Origin: Viscum album
Lineage: Eukaryota; Streptophyta; Magnoliopsida; Santalales; Viscaceae
Length of the DNA: 64,000 bases
Assembly: GCA_963277665.1 (NCBI GenBank)
Contig: OY728166.1
Location: 547,147,219 to 547,211,218, forward strand
Direction of reading: 5' to 3'
A program made the translations under genes and the position numbers. Shown in pieces: positions 51,711-62,649 of this stretch; positions within the stretch are counted from its first letter, which is position 1, and the number at the start of each line of letters is the position of its first letter. Under the pieces are notes generated by a model. That model was not told the DNA's origin, made no database searches, and worked only from the letters and a program-made list of their open reading frames with translations.

Positions 51711-53220
51711 AACATAAAACAATACCCTACTAAATGAAAAAAACCTCATTTTAATGAGAAGTAGTTGATAAAACATACCCAAACATAGAGGATGTAAAAT
51801 AGAAAATGAAGCATTCTTGAAATTGAAGTCTCCCCAATGATTATTTATGCACTGCCATATGGAGGATGCAATTCAGATAAACATAAAACAAAGGACTACA
51901 TTCTAGGGAAGTCTCTAACCCATTCAATCATGTTAATACCTATATAGATGCTTGAGGTTTCTAATAACCTCTCAAAAGATTGATTAATTCACAGTAATAT
52001 CAGTATGAGTTATTGACACTACTTTTGAATCTTTTCTAACAAGGAAAATCAATTATAACTTTTATCCAAGATTATATATCAAAGTAAATATAGTGATTTC
52101 TAAATTATAAATTAAAATATAGAAAAACTAAATTAAACAAAAAAGAAGATTAAACAAGTTGTTCATTATTAAGATGAGACCTAATACACTCTACATGGTG
52201 ATCACCTTCCACTAAGCAGTTTATATTAATAAACCTCATCCACACCCTAGATCGTGGTTAACAATAGTGCACAATAATTTTCATGGTTTAATGAACTCTT
52301 CTATATTTTTTCGTGGGTATAAACTACTAAGTCACACAAGGACCTATTCCACACATATACATGGGGTAAAAAAATGTAAAAAGGTAATAGAGGAAGGATA
52401 TCTTGTATCATTCAGTTTAGTAAAGGAGACAATGTGTGTTTTTAAAACAAATAAACACACAGTACTCGATAGATAAAAAATAAAAAAAGCAATAAAATAG
52501 GATTAACAAATGTTATAAGTGCTCTAAGTGTTATTCTATGCGTCTCTAGGATCGTAGGATGAAGTATATGAACATATCAAGTCCTCTTGTGGGAAACAGA
52601 GAATCCCAAGTCTCGTGCTCATGATTCAAGTTAGATCTAGCTCATATTCTTAGTGGAGTTGGTATTGAAAATATATTTTGGTTGTGATCTGTGGTATTCC
52701 ATATTTTGTATCTGATAATACTTCACGTGGTCTTGAAATGTATGTTGTAACATGTATTAGTCCAATTTTCAAGAATTATACTTAGTAATTCTTGTCACTA
52801 GTATCAGGAACATTATTTTCTTTTTATTCTTAGAGTGCATGTGTTGTAGATGCTACGATGCATGTATCCTATACCACATACCTCATAATATCAGTTAAAA
52901 TGTATTCAATGAAATACTAATTATGTTAGTGCATTTAATTGACTCAAATATGACCTTTAAAAATTAATTTTAATATGAAAAAATAGATTAGAAAATAGAT
53001 TCATGGTCTGTATAGAAACACTATCACTTAGAAATGGTGTCACCATGGAACGATGACTTCTTATTTTCAATTGAGCGGTGAGAATGTCATGATGGAAAAT
53101 TTGTGTTGAAATCATGAACCAGTAGCAGATATGTTAGGTTACAATCATGGTGTCTCGTACTTTTCCAAACATTAAATGATGTTTATGTAGTTATAGCAAG
53201 GAACTAGTTTTTAGGAACAA
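51711..53220. other. AT-rich spacer between elements 2 and 3
   Basis: AT-rich, decayed sequence with one 69-codon frame (52,267-52,476) of no recognised content. No gene, RNA or transposon end seen. Confidence 0.45.
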
Positions 53221-53348
53221 TGTTGTTGACGCCGAAAAAAGTGTGCAACTCCCGGAGGAAGTTTCGGAATGACGAACCGAAGTCATATTCGGAATCATAG
53301 GCCCAATCCGGAGGCATGGGAAGTGGTGTGCGAAATAAAGGAGGATCC

Positions 53349-53856
53349 ACGCGCAAAAATGTTCTGCGCGTGAAGTGCTCCCGGGATTCGCGGAATTGGA
53401 ACGGTGAGGCGCGCAATAATTGCGCGCCCCATTTCTCTGCGGCGAGAATTTGCGCGCAAGCGGTTCCCGGAACGGAAAACATCGTGCGCCGCCTGGATTC
53501 CACACCGGAGGTCGCCTATAAATATAAGGTGACCCTGAATGATTTGGGGGTTGAGGAATCCAAAGCGACTCTCGTGCATGCAATTCAGCTCCCCCCGCGT
53601 GAAAGATGACATCCAGGTAATCCCGAATTCCGCGGAACCTTGCCCCGGAGATCACCTTTGTGCGCAACTCCACCGGCTTCAGTGAATTTCCCCCTTCCCC
53701 TGGTTTCCCCACTTGCGCGCAATCGGTGGTCCGTGCGCGCAATACCCTGCCTTGCACGCAAAACATTGCGCGTAATTACCTCTTCGCGCGCAATCCCATT
53801 ACTCCAATTGCGCGCCATCCCGGTGTTTTGCGCGCAAATCATCCCTTTTGCGCGCA
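53349..53856 (+). repeat. Cluster of about fifteen TTGCGCGCAA-like palindromes
   Basis: GCGCGC-centred or GTGCGC-centred words, often in the form TTGCGCGCAA, occur at about 53,349, 53,365, 53,409, 53,420, 53,450, 53,482, 53,660, 53,713, 53,733, 53,751, 53,766, 53,783, 53,807, 53,827 and 53,848. They are most dense, every 15-25 bp, at 53,700-53,856. They flank the TATA box at 53,517 on both sides. Confidence 0.85.
53517..53525 (+). promoter_or_regulatory. TATA box of the element 3 LTR
   Basis: TATAAATAT in a GC-rich setting (preceded by GTCGCC), an ideal plant TATA box. Transcription would start some 30 bp downstream, at about 53,550. Confidence 0.7.
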
Positions 53857-54921
53857 TAGAGCCAAGGACCCCTCACCTTGATGCCCCATGGCTGCCCCCT
53901 GCACTGGCACCTGATGTCTCCCCTGACGGGCATGTGTGCCATGCGTTGTTTTCCCACACGGCCTTCCAGGCTCGTGCGAAGTAACCTCAAGGCTCCTTGG
54001 GCCGTGTTTCCCGTTGCGTTGCTTTGCCTTATGCTTCTCCACATAGGCATGCTAACGACTATTTCTTCTGTTCATAGCCACGCTAACGTGGACCCCCCGG
54101 TGGTTTTCCCTGCAGACCCCTTTCACCACGGCCTTGCCGATGCCTTCCCTTCCAGAAGGGGTAGAGGGCATTGGGAATGTAAGCCCTAGGGGTGTGGAGC
54201 AAACCCACATCGTCCAAGCTGCAGGATGTTAAACTGCTAAGAACCTATTCCTTAACACAAGACGTTAAACTGTGGTCTGACCCCGTGCTTCCCACGCAGG
54301 GTCCCCCTAGCTCAGACATTTCTTACAGCCACTCGTCTCTACGGGAATGGACTCTTACTCACATGGAATGAGATCCTCCTTGTCGGGGCGTCGTTTGTCT
54401 ACGGGGGAAGGGCTGCCTCAGAGCGTAAGCCACTAACCTTTCGTACGGATGATTTCACCCGTGCATCTCCATACTTCCCCCCTTCCAAGGCCAGTGGAGT
54501 CCTTTTCCCACTGCGCTTTGTCGCACCACGGGCCTCCACCCTGGAGTAAGCCCCGACACCAGGGGCCTCTAACCACGTGTAACCCATATTTCCTCTTTGG
54601 GCCACACAATGCGTGAACCCCATTCTGCTTCTCACGGACGCACCCTTCGCGACGTGATCATATGGTCCCTACTGCCTCTTGTTTCTCACACCGTGCATGA
54701 CTCACGTGGGCTTAGAGTGCGCATCGACCATGACATGCTCCTATGGGCCGCCGCAGAGTGTAAGCCCCATCCCAGCGAACTACGTGGACTTTGATCTGTG
54801 CAAAAGCATGGTACGTAAGAAGCCTCCACGAGGTTCAAGCCCACCACCCGGTCGTCCTGACCTCTTCATGTCGGTTCCCTGACCACCTTGGGCCGCCTCA
54901 GAGTGTATGCCCCAAATATTT

Positions 54922-55085
54922 CGTCCCGCATGACGTTAAACTTTATTCCGTCCCACATGACATTAAACTGTATTCTGTCCCGCATGACGTTAAACTATAT
55001 CGCCTCCCGCATGATGTTAAACTGTATCCTGTCACACATGATGTTAAACTGTATTCCGTCCCGTATGACGTTAAACTGTATCCCC
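54922..55085 (+). repeat. 27-bp tandem repeat, six units
   Basis: Units start at 54,932, 54,959, 54,986, 55,013, 55,040 and 55,067 with the form GACGTTAAACTGTATTCCG plus CCCGCAT. Period 27 holds exactly. The GACGTTAAACT word also stands alone at about 54,272 and 55,275, and GATGTTAAACT near 54,226. The array can be read as a nine-residue repeat on the plus strand, but nothing suggests translation. Confidence 0.85.
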
Positions 55086-56073
55086 CCTCTTGGGACACCT
55101 CAGAACGTAATCCCCATGCTTCACTCCACCATCCATTCTGATCCTTACCCGGGCTGCCACATCCCGGTGAGATCATGCCACCCTTTCCCACTCCATGATA
55201 TACGGGAGGCCGCCCACGTGCTGGCCCAAACATCGGTGTTCCCCCTAGGGATCCTTTAGCCCGATCCGTCTCCGCAAGACGTTAAACTCGTGACATACCC
55301 CATGTAAAACATGGGAAGATGAGGAAAACCTCAGATGGTACACATTCCCCGCGTTCGATGTGGGATGCATCAGGCTTCCACGCCCTCGAGAAGCCCTGTG
55401 ATGAGGGACCAAAGACAGACATGTCGACGATTCCCCAACGTGACCATTCTCCTCACCGCAGGTTGCTGTCCCGACAAGACCCCTTGGAGCGTCTTTACGG
55501 AAGCAGCGTGTTTAACTGGCGTCCATGTAGATATGGCACCGGGAATGAGCTTCATGAATCCGTCTTAAATCTATGAGGGACACCCGGACTAGTTGACGAG
55601 CTCCGAGGAGGAATCCACATAAGGAAGAACCGACATCCCATCATCCTGGATTCGATCAAGGAGAAGACGTCCCTGAAAAAGGAATAGATGCCTCCCACCT
55701 TTGGAAAGCGGGAATGCGGGGCCACAAGCAGCGCGCCCTCCCCGGCGGACGGACGCACACGCCCCGGCGAAAGCGTCGGAAACAAAAAATGGTGAACCCG
55801 ATGTGAAGCTCTTCTCCTCAACACGAGGAATGGTAGCCATTGGAGAATCGGAATAATAGCATGTCACCAGGTCCAGGTAACCCTCACTGGGACGTGAACC
55901 TGCCAGGGGTCGAGGCCGTCAGGACGTTGACTACTCTGTTCTGTGACGTCGTCAGCGTGGTTCCCTCTCGCCGACCACTGAAGACGGAATGACGTCGGGA
56001 CTTGGTTATTGATCTCTTTTCCTGTTGATACTATTGGTTTCATCTCCCTATTTCCATGAATCAGATCACTGCA

Positions 56074-56166
56074 TTCGGAGATTGATCGCCAGCTGCCCAC
56101 CGGCGCAGGGGCAGGGGCAGTGCTGACGCGGCTACCCCGCGCGGTCCCGCCAATCCCACGGTCACT
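56074..56166 (+). promoter_or_regulatory. Leader of element 3 with possible primer binding site
   Basis: A 'GCCCACCGGCGCAGGGGC' stretch at 56,095-56,112 resembles the GCGCCCACC-GGGGC leader often found after 5' LTRs of Tat-type elements. The match is imperfect, so the tRNA primer is not assigned. Confidence 0.35.
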
Positions 56167-57419
56167 ATGACTTCGACCGCCATAGCAGCCAAGCACATGG
56201 GCCCCCTCTCCCTGTCAGAAATCATCCAACGGAGGGTGATCAATAACCTGGTTTGTAGGTATGACGAGGAAGGGATCATCCCCACCAGGGGCATGGACCG
56301 CTTGGATCTAGAGGCGACTGTGCCTCACCACCATCGCCGCCCTCGAGGGCCGCGCAGGGAGCCACCGCTCCCCACGCCGAGAGCCTCTCCCTAGAGTGTT
56401 GTGACACATCCCTCCCCTATGCCAATGAGTTGGGTGATGTTCGGGTCCACCCGATCGGCGATCCATCACAGGGGTTACCGGCAAGAACCCCCGCCAGGCT
56501 GCATCGAGGCCGCCGCCCGACTCCCCGATCCGAGGAGAAGGCAGTCTTCATGCCCACACCGCCGGCTCTGGCCCATCTGACTCGAAGCCAGCATTGGGCT
56601 CGAGTGGGGGAGAACGCCCGTCCTGGGGCACCAGCATCAGCAACCACTGTGGCCCCAGCCACTGCTGACTCCTGTTCCCAGATCCCTGCGCATGTTGAGC
56701 AGGGGCAGCCGCATGCCCGACTGGGATCGAAACACCGACCGCCCTACAGGTAGGTTGGGTCAAATCTCCTGGTCGCGGACACTGGCAATGGCCACTACGG
56801 ACCAATCTGCGGTAGTGCCGCTCACCATGAAGGCTCATTCCGTGCCACCGATATGGGAAGCCGAAAGCTTCTTCGTGACGGCTATGCTTCGGGTATGACT
56901 CCTTCCAGCACCCACTGCATGGGGTATAAGGTAACTCCCCCTACCACCGGTCACGAGCATGGAGCCGTTGTGTATCCAGTCGCTTACTCACATGGAGGTC
57001 CTCTCCATGTCCCTTTCGACATCTGTCCCAGTGCTTCTCGCACCCCGACCTTCGGTCCCCTCTGCCACCGCTCTATTGTGGTCGGGGGACCCTATGACGA
57101 AAGTCGTCCTTACCATGAGGAGCTACCCAGGGGCAGGAAGACTGGGCGTCGTCGCCGTCGAAGGAATTTCAGGGGAGTCTGGACGGGAATCAGACCAGTC
57201 CGTTTCTTGGATTCTGAGGTAGAGTACGACTCGACGATAGAACCTTCCCCCCAACCTTCTGAGTTGAGGGCAGGGATGGGGACACGGCGCGTTAGTCTCG
57301 TACTCCCCGAATGCGAGGTCTATATTATTCCCTCCTCCCTTCGAAGTTATATCAAGGAGGATGAGGATTTGGCGTACCGCCAGGGATCAAGCCCGCAGTT
57401 GCCGCTGATCTCCTCGTAA
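56167..57419 (+). pseudogene. Broken, unrecognised coding region of element 3 before gag
   Basis: Open pieces in different frames (76 codons from the ATG at 56,167, then others, and 188 codons at 56,853-57,419) suggest one reading frame broken by stops and shifts. The first begins Met-Thr-Ser-Thr-Ala. The last piece has a basic patch, 'GRKTGRRRRRRNFRG' at about residue 95, of the kind seen in nuclear targeting or RNA binding. No family recognised. Some Tat/Ogre-group elements carry an extra frame between the 5' LTR and gag, which this could be. Confidence 0.4.
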
Positions 57420-57487
57420 GCACCTACCGCCCTTGTTAGGGAGGGTGAGGAGCACATCTGGAGACCGAAGGAAGGATTGCGAGGTGA

Positions 57488-58339
57488 CACACCCTCAGCG
57501 AGCACCAGAGTTGTGATAGGAGGCCCATACACCAGCCCATCCTATCGCGACGTGGTGTCCAGGGCACTGCACCTCTGGAGGATGACCCAGGGATCATCGG
57601 CCAATCGGCCTATTCGCCGTATTCCCCGCCGGCCAGCCCACCGCCTCGCCGGCCTGCCTCGACACCATTGCCAATTCCCCGAAATTCCTCGGTGGACGAG
57701 CAGGGGCGTCATGTTCCGAACCCCGATCCGGATCCGTGGAGCTTCTGGACCGTTCTTGCAGCGGGCCACTTCCCTGAGAAGTTTTGGCCAGTCGCAGAAT
57801 CGGGTTTTGATGTGCCAAAGTCACTCACCCCGGGAGAGTTTGAATGCTTCCGCCAGATTCTTCGGGTGACTCACTGCCGCCTCTGCCATCAGCTAGCGTC
57901 GTATCCTGAGAGCGAAGAGCATCTCGAGGATATTGGTGAGCAGTGCCGCCGAGTTGACCTAGCAGCACTCCCCGCGGTCCAACACCCCGAGTCGCTGGGC
58001 CTCCACGAGGCCCTTCAGCAACGATGCGTCCAATTTTTTCAAGTACTCTGCAGAGTTATTGAGGAGGCCACCCCCCACGTCCACGTCCGCGGGTGGGGGC
58101 AGTACACTGCTCTCCTCTTCTGTGCGATCGACCGGCAGCCTGATCCACTAGGCGGCCCTGATGGAATGTTTCCAAGGGCAGTCACGGTCATCATGGCTGA
58201 CCTTTTAGATGAGGTAAACATTGTGGAGCCCCTCGACGGGGACTCACCCCCAAGGACAGGCCGCTGCTGGACCCATCTGGGAGGATTACTCGCCAATAGA
58301 AGAGCCTCCTATGCCTTCCTGTACCCACGGAGGCATTGA
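57488..58339 (+). CDS. Long open frame of element 3 upstream of gag, function unknown
   Basis: Open for about 283 codons between stops at 57,485 and 58,337, with no good ATG near its start, so it is probably part of a larger product. The first third is Pro-rich ('PPRRPASTPLPIPRN'). From about 57,730 it looks like a folded, helix-rich domain with Trp and Cys: 'DPWSFWTVLAAGHFPEKFW', 'PGEFECFRQIL', 'HCRLCHQL', 'RGWGQYTALLFCA'. It touches the gag frame at 58,336, where a one-base shift would join the two. It may be the N-terminal part of a long gag or a separate extra protein. No known domain recognised. Confidence 0.5.
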   Translation, partial: HTLSEHQSCDRRPIHQPILSRRGVQGTAPLEDDPGIIGQSAYSPYSPPASPPPRRPASTPLPIPRNSSVDEQGRHVPNPDPDPWSFWTVLAAGHFPEKFWPVAESGFDVPKSLTPGEFECFRQILRVTHCRLCHQLASYPESEEHLEDIGEQCRRVDLAALPAVQHPESLGLHEALQQRCVQFFQVLCRVIEEATPHVHVRGWGQYTALLFCAIDRQPDPLGGPDGMFPRAVTVIMADLLDEVNIVEPLDGDSPPRTGRCWTHLGGLLANRRASYAFLYPRRH

Positions 58340-60003
58340 CGTTGGGCCGAAACATCAGCAAGGGTAAAGAGCCCGTCGTGTTTGTCAAACTCGCTGGCCC
58401 ATCTGCCTCAGTGCAGAAGGCAGAGGAAGATCCTGAGAAGGCCACGCTGCGCCAACAGCTAGCCCTGCAAAAGAGGCTATTTGATGAGCTCCTGGCGGAA
58501 TGCATTGCAGAGCGGCGGCCTCTCTACGACAACCCTAGACCAGGACAGCAGGGGCAGGAGCATCTACCCCTTGCTGAGATCCCCCCGGGCAACCATGACC
58601 GTGTCATGTTCACCGACAGGGGAGACACTGGAGCCCATGGAAAGAGGGCACGATATTTTTTGTCGAACCCTCCCAAGCAGCGAGGCAACCTGGGAGACCC
58701 TACTTGGTTTCCTCCTGCCGCTTCGACGGCCGCTCCTCCAGCTGCCCCCCGAGCCGCTGAGCGCGACTATCGTATCGAAGAGCCTGGAAATGCACTTGTG
58801 GTTTGAGATCCCCGTTAGGACATGAATCCGCACTTGGATGATCTAATGGAAGTACTCATCGCTCGCTTGGAGGACCTGGAAACTCGGCAGGTGGCGATCC
58901 CACCAGATGGAAAGCCGTACCCCGCATGGGTGGACGATATGTCGGCCCCGCCAGGATTTTGGAATCCCACTTTTTCCCCCTTTAACGGGACCGTAGACCT
59001 GCCACAACACTTTTCCCACTTCAACTCGAGGTGCGGGCCTATGTTGGGGACTCCGGCGCAGCAGGAGGCTGCAATGCTCCGGTGTTTCGTTCAGATGCTG
59101 GAGGGACCAGTGTTCGTTTGGTACAGCCAGCTCCCTGTTGGATCAGTGACAAGCTGGGAGGACCTTCGTTGACAATTCCTCTACCAGTTCAGTTCCACAA
59201 CCCGGAAGAAGAACATTGCAGACCTCTTCAGGTGCATGCAAAGGCCCAACGAGCGAGTTGCGGACTTCGTCGCCCGGTGGAAGGGACTCATGTACTCCAT
59301 TGACATGCCACTAACTCGGGAGAAATTACTAAAGATGTTTGTGGGGAACGTCAAGACGGAGTTGGTTCCATCCCTGATCATGCAAAATTACACTGGAGGG
59401 TTCCGTGACTTCTCAGACAAGGCTCAGTGCCTCGAAGAATCCCTATAACAGGCCAGTCAGGCACGCCCGCTACCTCCAGTGATCTCCGCAAAGAGAGCCG
59501 CCAGAGCCGAGCTCACTGCTGTGGCGTAGATAGAGGCCCCCAGATAGCTAGAGTTGCTTCCGGTGAGGCCAGCTCAGCAGGCTCATAGGGGTCCACCCCC
59601 ACAGCCTCCGGCCCAGCAGCGACCGCCTCAAAATTGGAAGGCGCCTCCGCATAACGCACCGCCACCACCTAGGCGAGGTAATCCGGCTCCGCCTCCTCGG
59701 CCTCCTCCACCAGCCCCTGGCCATGGTCAGCCCCCAAGGGTCCCCTTTCCAGGCAGAAGGAATCGGGATTACTCATTTGGTGAGGCCCAGGTCCCCGGTT
59801 ATTTCTGTAGCGCCTTAGAGCAGAGGATCGTGCGGCTGCCTGAGTGCTGGAAGCCAGAAGAGGCGTGTCTCACGGATCTCCCTAACTACTGCCCTTATCA
59901 CCGGTTCCTGGGACACACAATCCAACAATGCTATGTGTTCAAGTACTGGATCCAAGACCATATTGAAAACAACATAGTCAGGTTGGGCCCAGCCCCGGCA
60001 TAG
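58336..60003 (+). pseudogene. Element 3 gag with CHHC knuckle
   Basis: One frame runs throughout, broken by stops at 58,804, 59,170, 59,446, 59,527, 59,545 and 60,001. An N-terminal helical region ('QQLALQKRLFDELLAECIAE') precedes the capsid-like domain: 'FSPFNGTVDLPQHFSHFNSR' (58,975), 'EGPVFVWYSQLP', 'MQRPNERVADFVARWKGL' (59,236). Then comes a stretch very rich in Pro (59,560-59,750) and a knuckle at 59,890-59,931, 'CPYHRFLGHTIQQC'. That is C-x2-H-x4-H-x4-C, with His at the usual second Cys, a form known in the Tat group. Most stops look like changed Gln or Arg codons. Confidence 0.85.
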
Positions 60004-60954
60004 GTGGCAGGTGTCTTCGGGGGATCAGATGGCAGTAGTGACGACAGGGACGGGTGGGAACAGGTTTCCGACCATGGGTCCTGGAAGTATAACAACTGGA
60101 TGGCCCGCAGGACGGTTGCCCATTCCCATGGCATCATTCGTGCCCGCCTGGACCAGCCAGATCCCTCATAATCCGCGAGCACCGCTTCGGCCTCGTCGTC
60201 CTAGCCTACTTCTTCCCAGAAGAGCAGGCGGCGGTGCAAGAAGAAAGAACACGCCCTTCCATTGCCGTCATCTTCTCGCACGCTTGGCGATTTCATTCCC
60301 CTGGGAATGGGGATCCCTCCGAGACCCCGTCCGGTAATGGATGACTCCTCGACCGAGAGCCCGGGGTATGCTTCGGTTAACACCGTAGAGTTGGTAAATC
60401 CTTTTGTGGCTCTCGACGACGAGGAGCGCCGGGTGAATCTCCCCGAGATCCCGGGGTACGCTTCGGTTAACACCGTAGAGTTGGTAAATCCCTTTGTGGC
60501 TCCCGAAAACGAGGAGTGCCGGGTTAATCTCCCCGAGAGCCCGGGATATGCTTTGGTTAACACCGTAGAGTTGGTAAATCCCTTTGTGGATCTTGACGAC
60601 GAGGAGCGCCGGGTAAATCTCCCCGAGAGCCCGGGGTACGCTTCGGTTAACACCATAGAGTTGGTAAATCCATTTGTGACTCCCGACGACGAGGAGCACC
60701 GGGTGAATCTCCCCGAGAGCCCGGGGTACGCTTTGGTTAACACCGTAGAGTTCGTAAATCCCTTCGTGGCTCCCGAAGACGAGGAGCGCTGGGTGAACCC
60801 CCCCAATGTCCCCAGCCGTCTTCAACGTCGACGGAGCCGTGGCTACGGGAATCGCCGGGGCACGGCGGTCGTCACCTCCAGTCAAGCCGTGCATGCCACC
60901 GAGACCAGGCAGCAGGCCCGGTGTAGATAGCAGCACTCGCGGCTCCCTCATCCG
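60004..60954 (+). pseudogene. Element 3 gag-protease linker with 30-residue repeats
   Basis: The gag frame continues past the stop at 60,001 and two more (near 60,168 and 60,204), then stays open from 60,262 to 60,930. It begins acidic, turns basic ('RRRCKKKEH' near 60,230), and then holds five 30-residue repeats. After them come a basic stretch with 'RLQRRRSRGYGNRRG' and a TAG at 60,928. The protease region follows in the same frame at 60,955. The linker separates the zinc knuckle from the protease and matches no domain I know. Confidence 0.6.
60358..60807 (+). repeat. Five exact 90-bp repeats, each encoding an NPF motif
   Basis: Units at 60,358, 60,448, 60,538, 60,628 and 60,718, all 90 bp with no indels. 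Each translates as 30 residues around 'NTVELVNPFVA' followed by an acidic run (LDDEE, PENEE, LDDEE, PDDEE, PEDEE) and 'R-V-N-L-P-E' type residues. The array lies in one open frame, and no unit contains a stop. Confidence 0.92.
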
Positions 60955-62649
60955 GTGACAACAGGTTCGCTTCCACCACCGTTCATGTTGCTGGATCGGG
61001 CGGGATCGCATTGCCTGCGTCGCAACCAGCCCAGCCCTGCCGTTGGCCGACTACGGGCTTCTGGTCCTAGCATGGAAGCCACCTCCCAAGCTTCAGCTAG
61101 TGAAAAGCGGGACGTGCCTAGTACCAGTCAGTCACCGATCCTGCCAGCAGGTCCCGTCATGCCCCCAATCAATGAGCGACCTCCTGTAAGAAGAAGCTCG
61201 CATTTGGCGCGAAAGTATGATGTCCTGAAGCATCTTGACGACATTCCGGCGAGGCTTTCCATCCTTGAGGCCCTCCGCCTGTCGTCTGAAATGCGTGACG
61301 TGCTCACCGAGGCTCTGAGGAGCCCCCTCCAGTTTGAAACGAAGGTAGCAGCCGTAGAGGCCTTCCATACCGAGGTGATTGAGGACACCGAATGTCATGC
61401 GGTTATCTCATTCTCTGGTGAATATAAAGACCCTCCCATACAGGGGCACATCCGCCCACTGTACATCACCGGCCAGTTCAATGGCGTGGAGGTCCGTCGA
61501 TGTCTTGTCGACACGGGTTCTGGGATTAACTTGATCCAAACTCGGACACTGCGAAAACTGGGGTTATCCGAAGAAGACTTAACTCCCTCCGACCTCAGAA
61601 TCCATGGGTATGACAGGATCGAGAAAACTCCACTCGGCAAGATTCTTCTGAAGACCCAGTTCAGCGGATTAATTGCCAATACTGAATTCATGGTTGTCTC
61701 TCAGGACACTGCCTATAACGTGTTGATGGGAAGTTCGTGGCTCCATCTTCACGGAGCGGTTCCTTCATCATACCATCAGTGCCTCAAATACTCCCTTAAG
61801 GGTCGAGTGGGAGTTCTCCAAGGAGATGCGTCCCCGTTTTCCTCTTGTGAAGCTCGTTACCTGGACGCAGACTATTACAAGAGCAAGGACAAGCCGATCC
61901 CGGCAGGTGAGGTTGAGCTGGCCGCTGTCGCGAGTGATCCCTGGGGAGGTTTGGATGACGCATATGTCTTCCCAATCCTTCGGTTGGAGGCCACAACTCC
62001 CGATATGGGAGGGTGCTTTGTTGTCTCGGGTACCAGAGGAATGCACATTTTTGGGTCTAAGCGATGGCCGGAAATCACCTCGTACTCTTACACCAACCAG
62101 GCCCGGGTGATCCCCGAGCCTCCTACCCCCGTACGATATCAGGACGTTGGGCTTATGGCAACGACGGTGCGTCATACGTGTATGTTTCTCCAAGCCAGGA
62201 TCGACCGGATCAGGCCAATGCGACACCACTGCTTCGATGTCATAAAGCGTGGCCCCTTGGGCCGCAGGCCGGATGGGATTGGATCAACCGCCTTTGTCGC
62301 TATGGTCTCCATGGTGCATGAGCCTACCGTCGTGACGACCTCTGCCGCCCAAGCCGGTGCTAGCTCCCCATCAGGGTCAAGCAGCCCCAAAACAGCTCCC
62401 CCCATGGACGATCTTTCCCCAAGCGGAGAAGAAGACATGGAAGATGCTCCTCCTGCCTTTGAGGAGGGCGTCTCTGCCATGGTCGATGAGCTCATATTGT
62501 TGAACCTCGTTAGTGAGGCGGACCCGAGACCCACATTGGTCAGCGTCGCCATGCCTCCCGAGGAATGGCAACGGTACATAGACTTCCTCAGACATCACCG
62601 TGATGTGTTTGCCTGGAGTTATGATGAGATGTCGGGACTAGATCCCTAG
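60955..62649 (+). pseudogene. Element 3 protease and long spacer up to reverse transcriptase
   Basis: A single open frame of 564 codons, ended by TAG at 62,647. Residues up to about 150 form an N-terminal region with 'RSSHLARKYDVLKHLDDIPA'. The aspartic protease is around 61,440-61,790: 'VRRCLVDTGSGINLIQ' with the active-site Asp-Thr-Gly at 61,509-61,517, then 'HGYD', and 'YNVLMGSSWLHLHGAVPSSY' near 61,713. The spacer (to about 62,530) is acidic and Ser/Pro-rich in places. The frame ends in the 'MPPEEWQRYIDFLRHHRDVF' and 'WSYDEMSGLDP' segments that open reverse transcriptase. Retention of this length without a stop suggests relative youth. Confidence 0.85.

Larger units (their letters stand above)
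53221..56073 (+). repeat. 5' LTR of element 3 (right end approximate)
   Basis: The left end is at 53,221 (or 53,224, also TG), set by the sharp composition change. The right end is placed at a CA at 56,072-56,073, before a leader resembling a primer binding site. Without the 3' copy neither end is proven. Inside are a TATA box, a GCGCGC palindrome cluster and a 27-bp repeat array. Many overlapping open frames here are GC-driven and not genes. Confidence 0.6.

Noticed and set aside
53191..53766. 191-codon minus-strand open frame at the start of element 3
   Set aside because: It lies over the LTR promoter and GCGCGC cluster. Several other long frames overlap it on both strands, as expected in GC-rich DNA, and it holds no recognised motif.
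54791..55141. 116-codon frame with a nine-residue repeat (27-bp array)
   Set aside because: The repeat sits in the LTR, more than one frame is open through it, and none joins a recognisable coding region.
60268..61011. 247- and 201-codon minus-strand frames opposite the 90-bp repeats
   Set aside because: They mirror the in-frame repeat array on the plus strand. The plus strand continues the gag and protease frame, so the minus frames are shadows.
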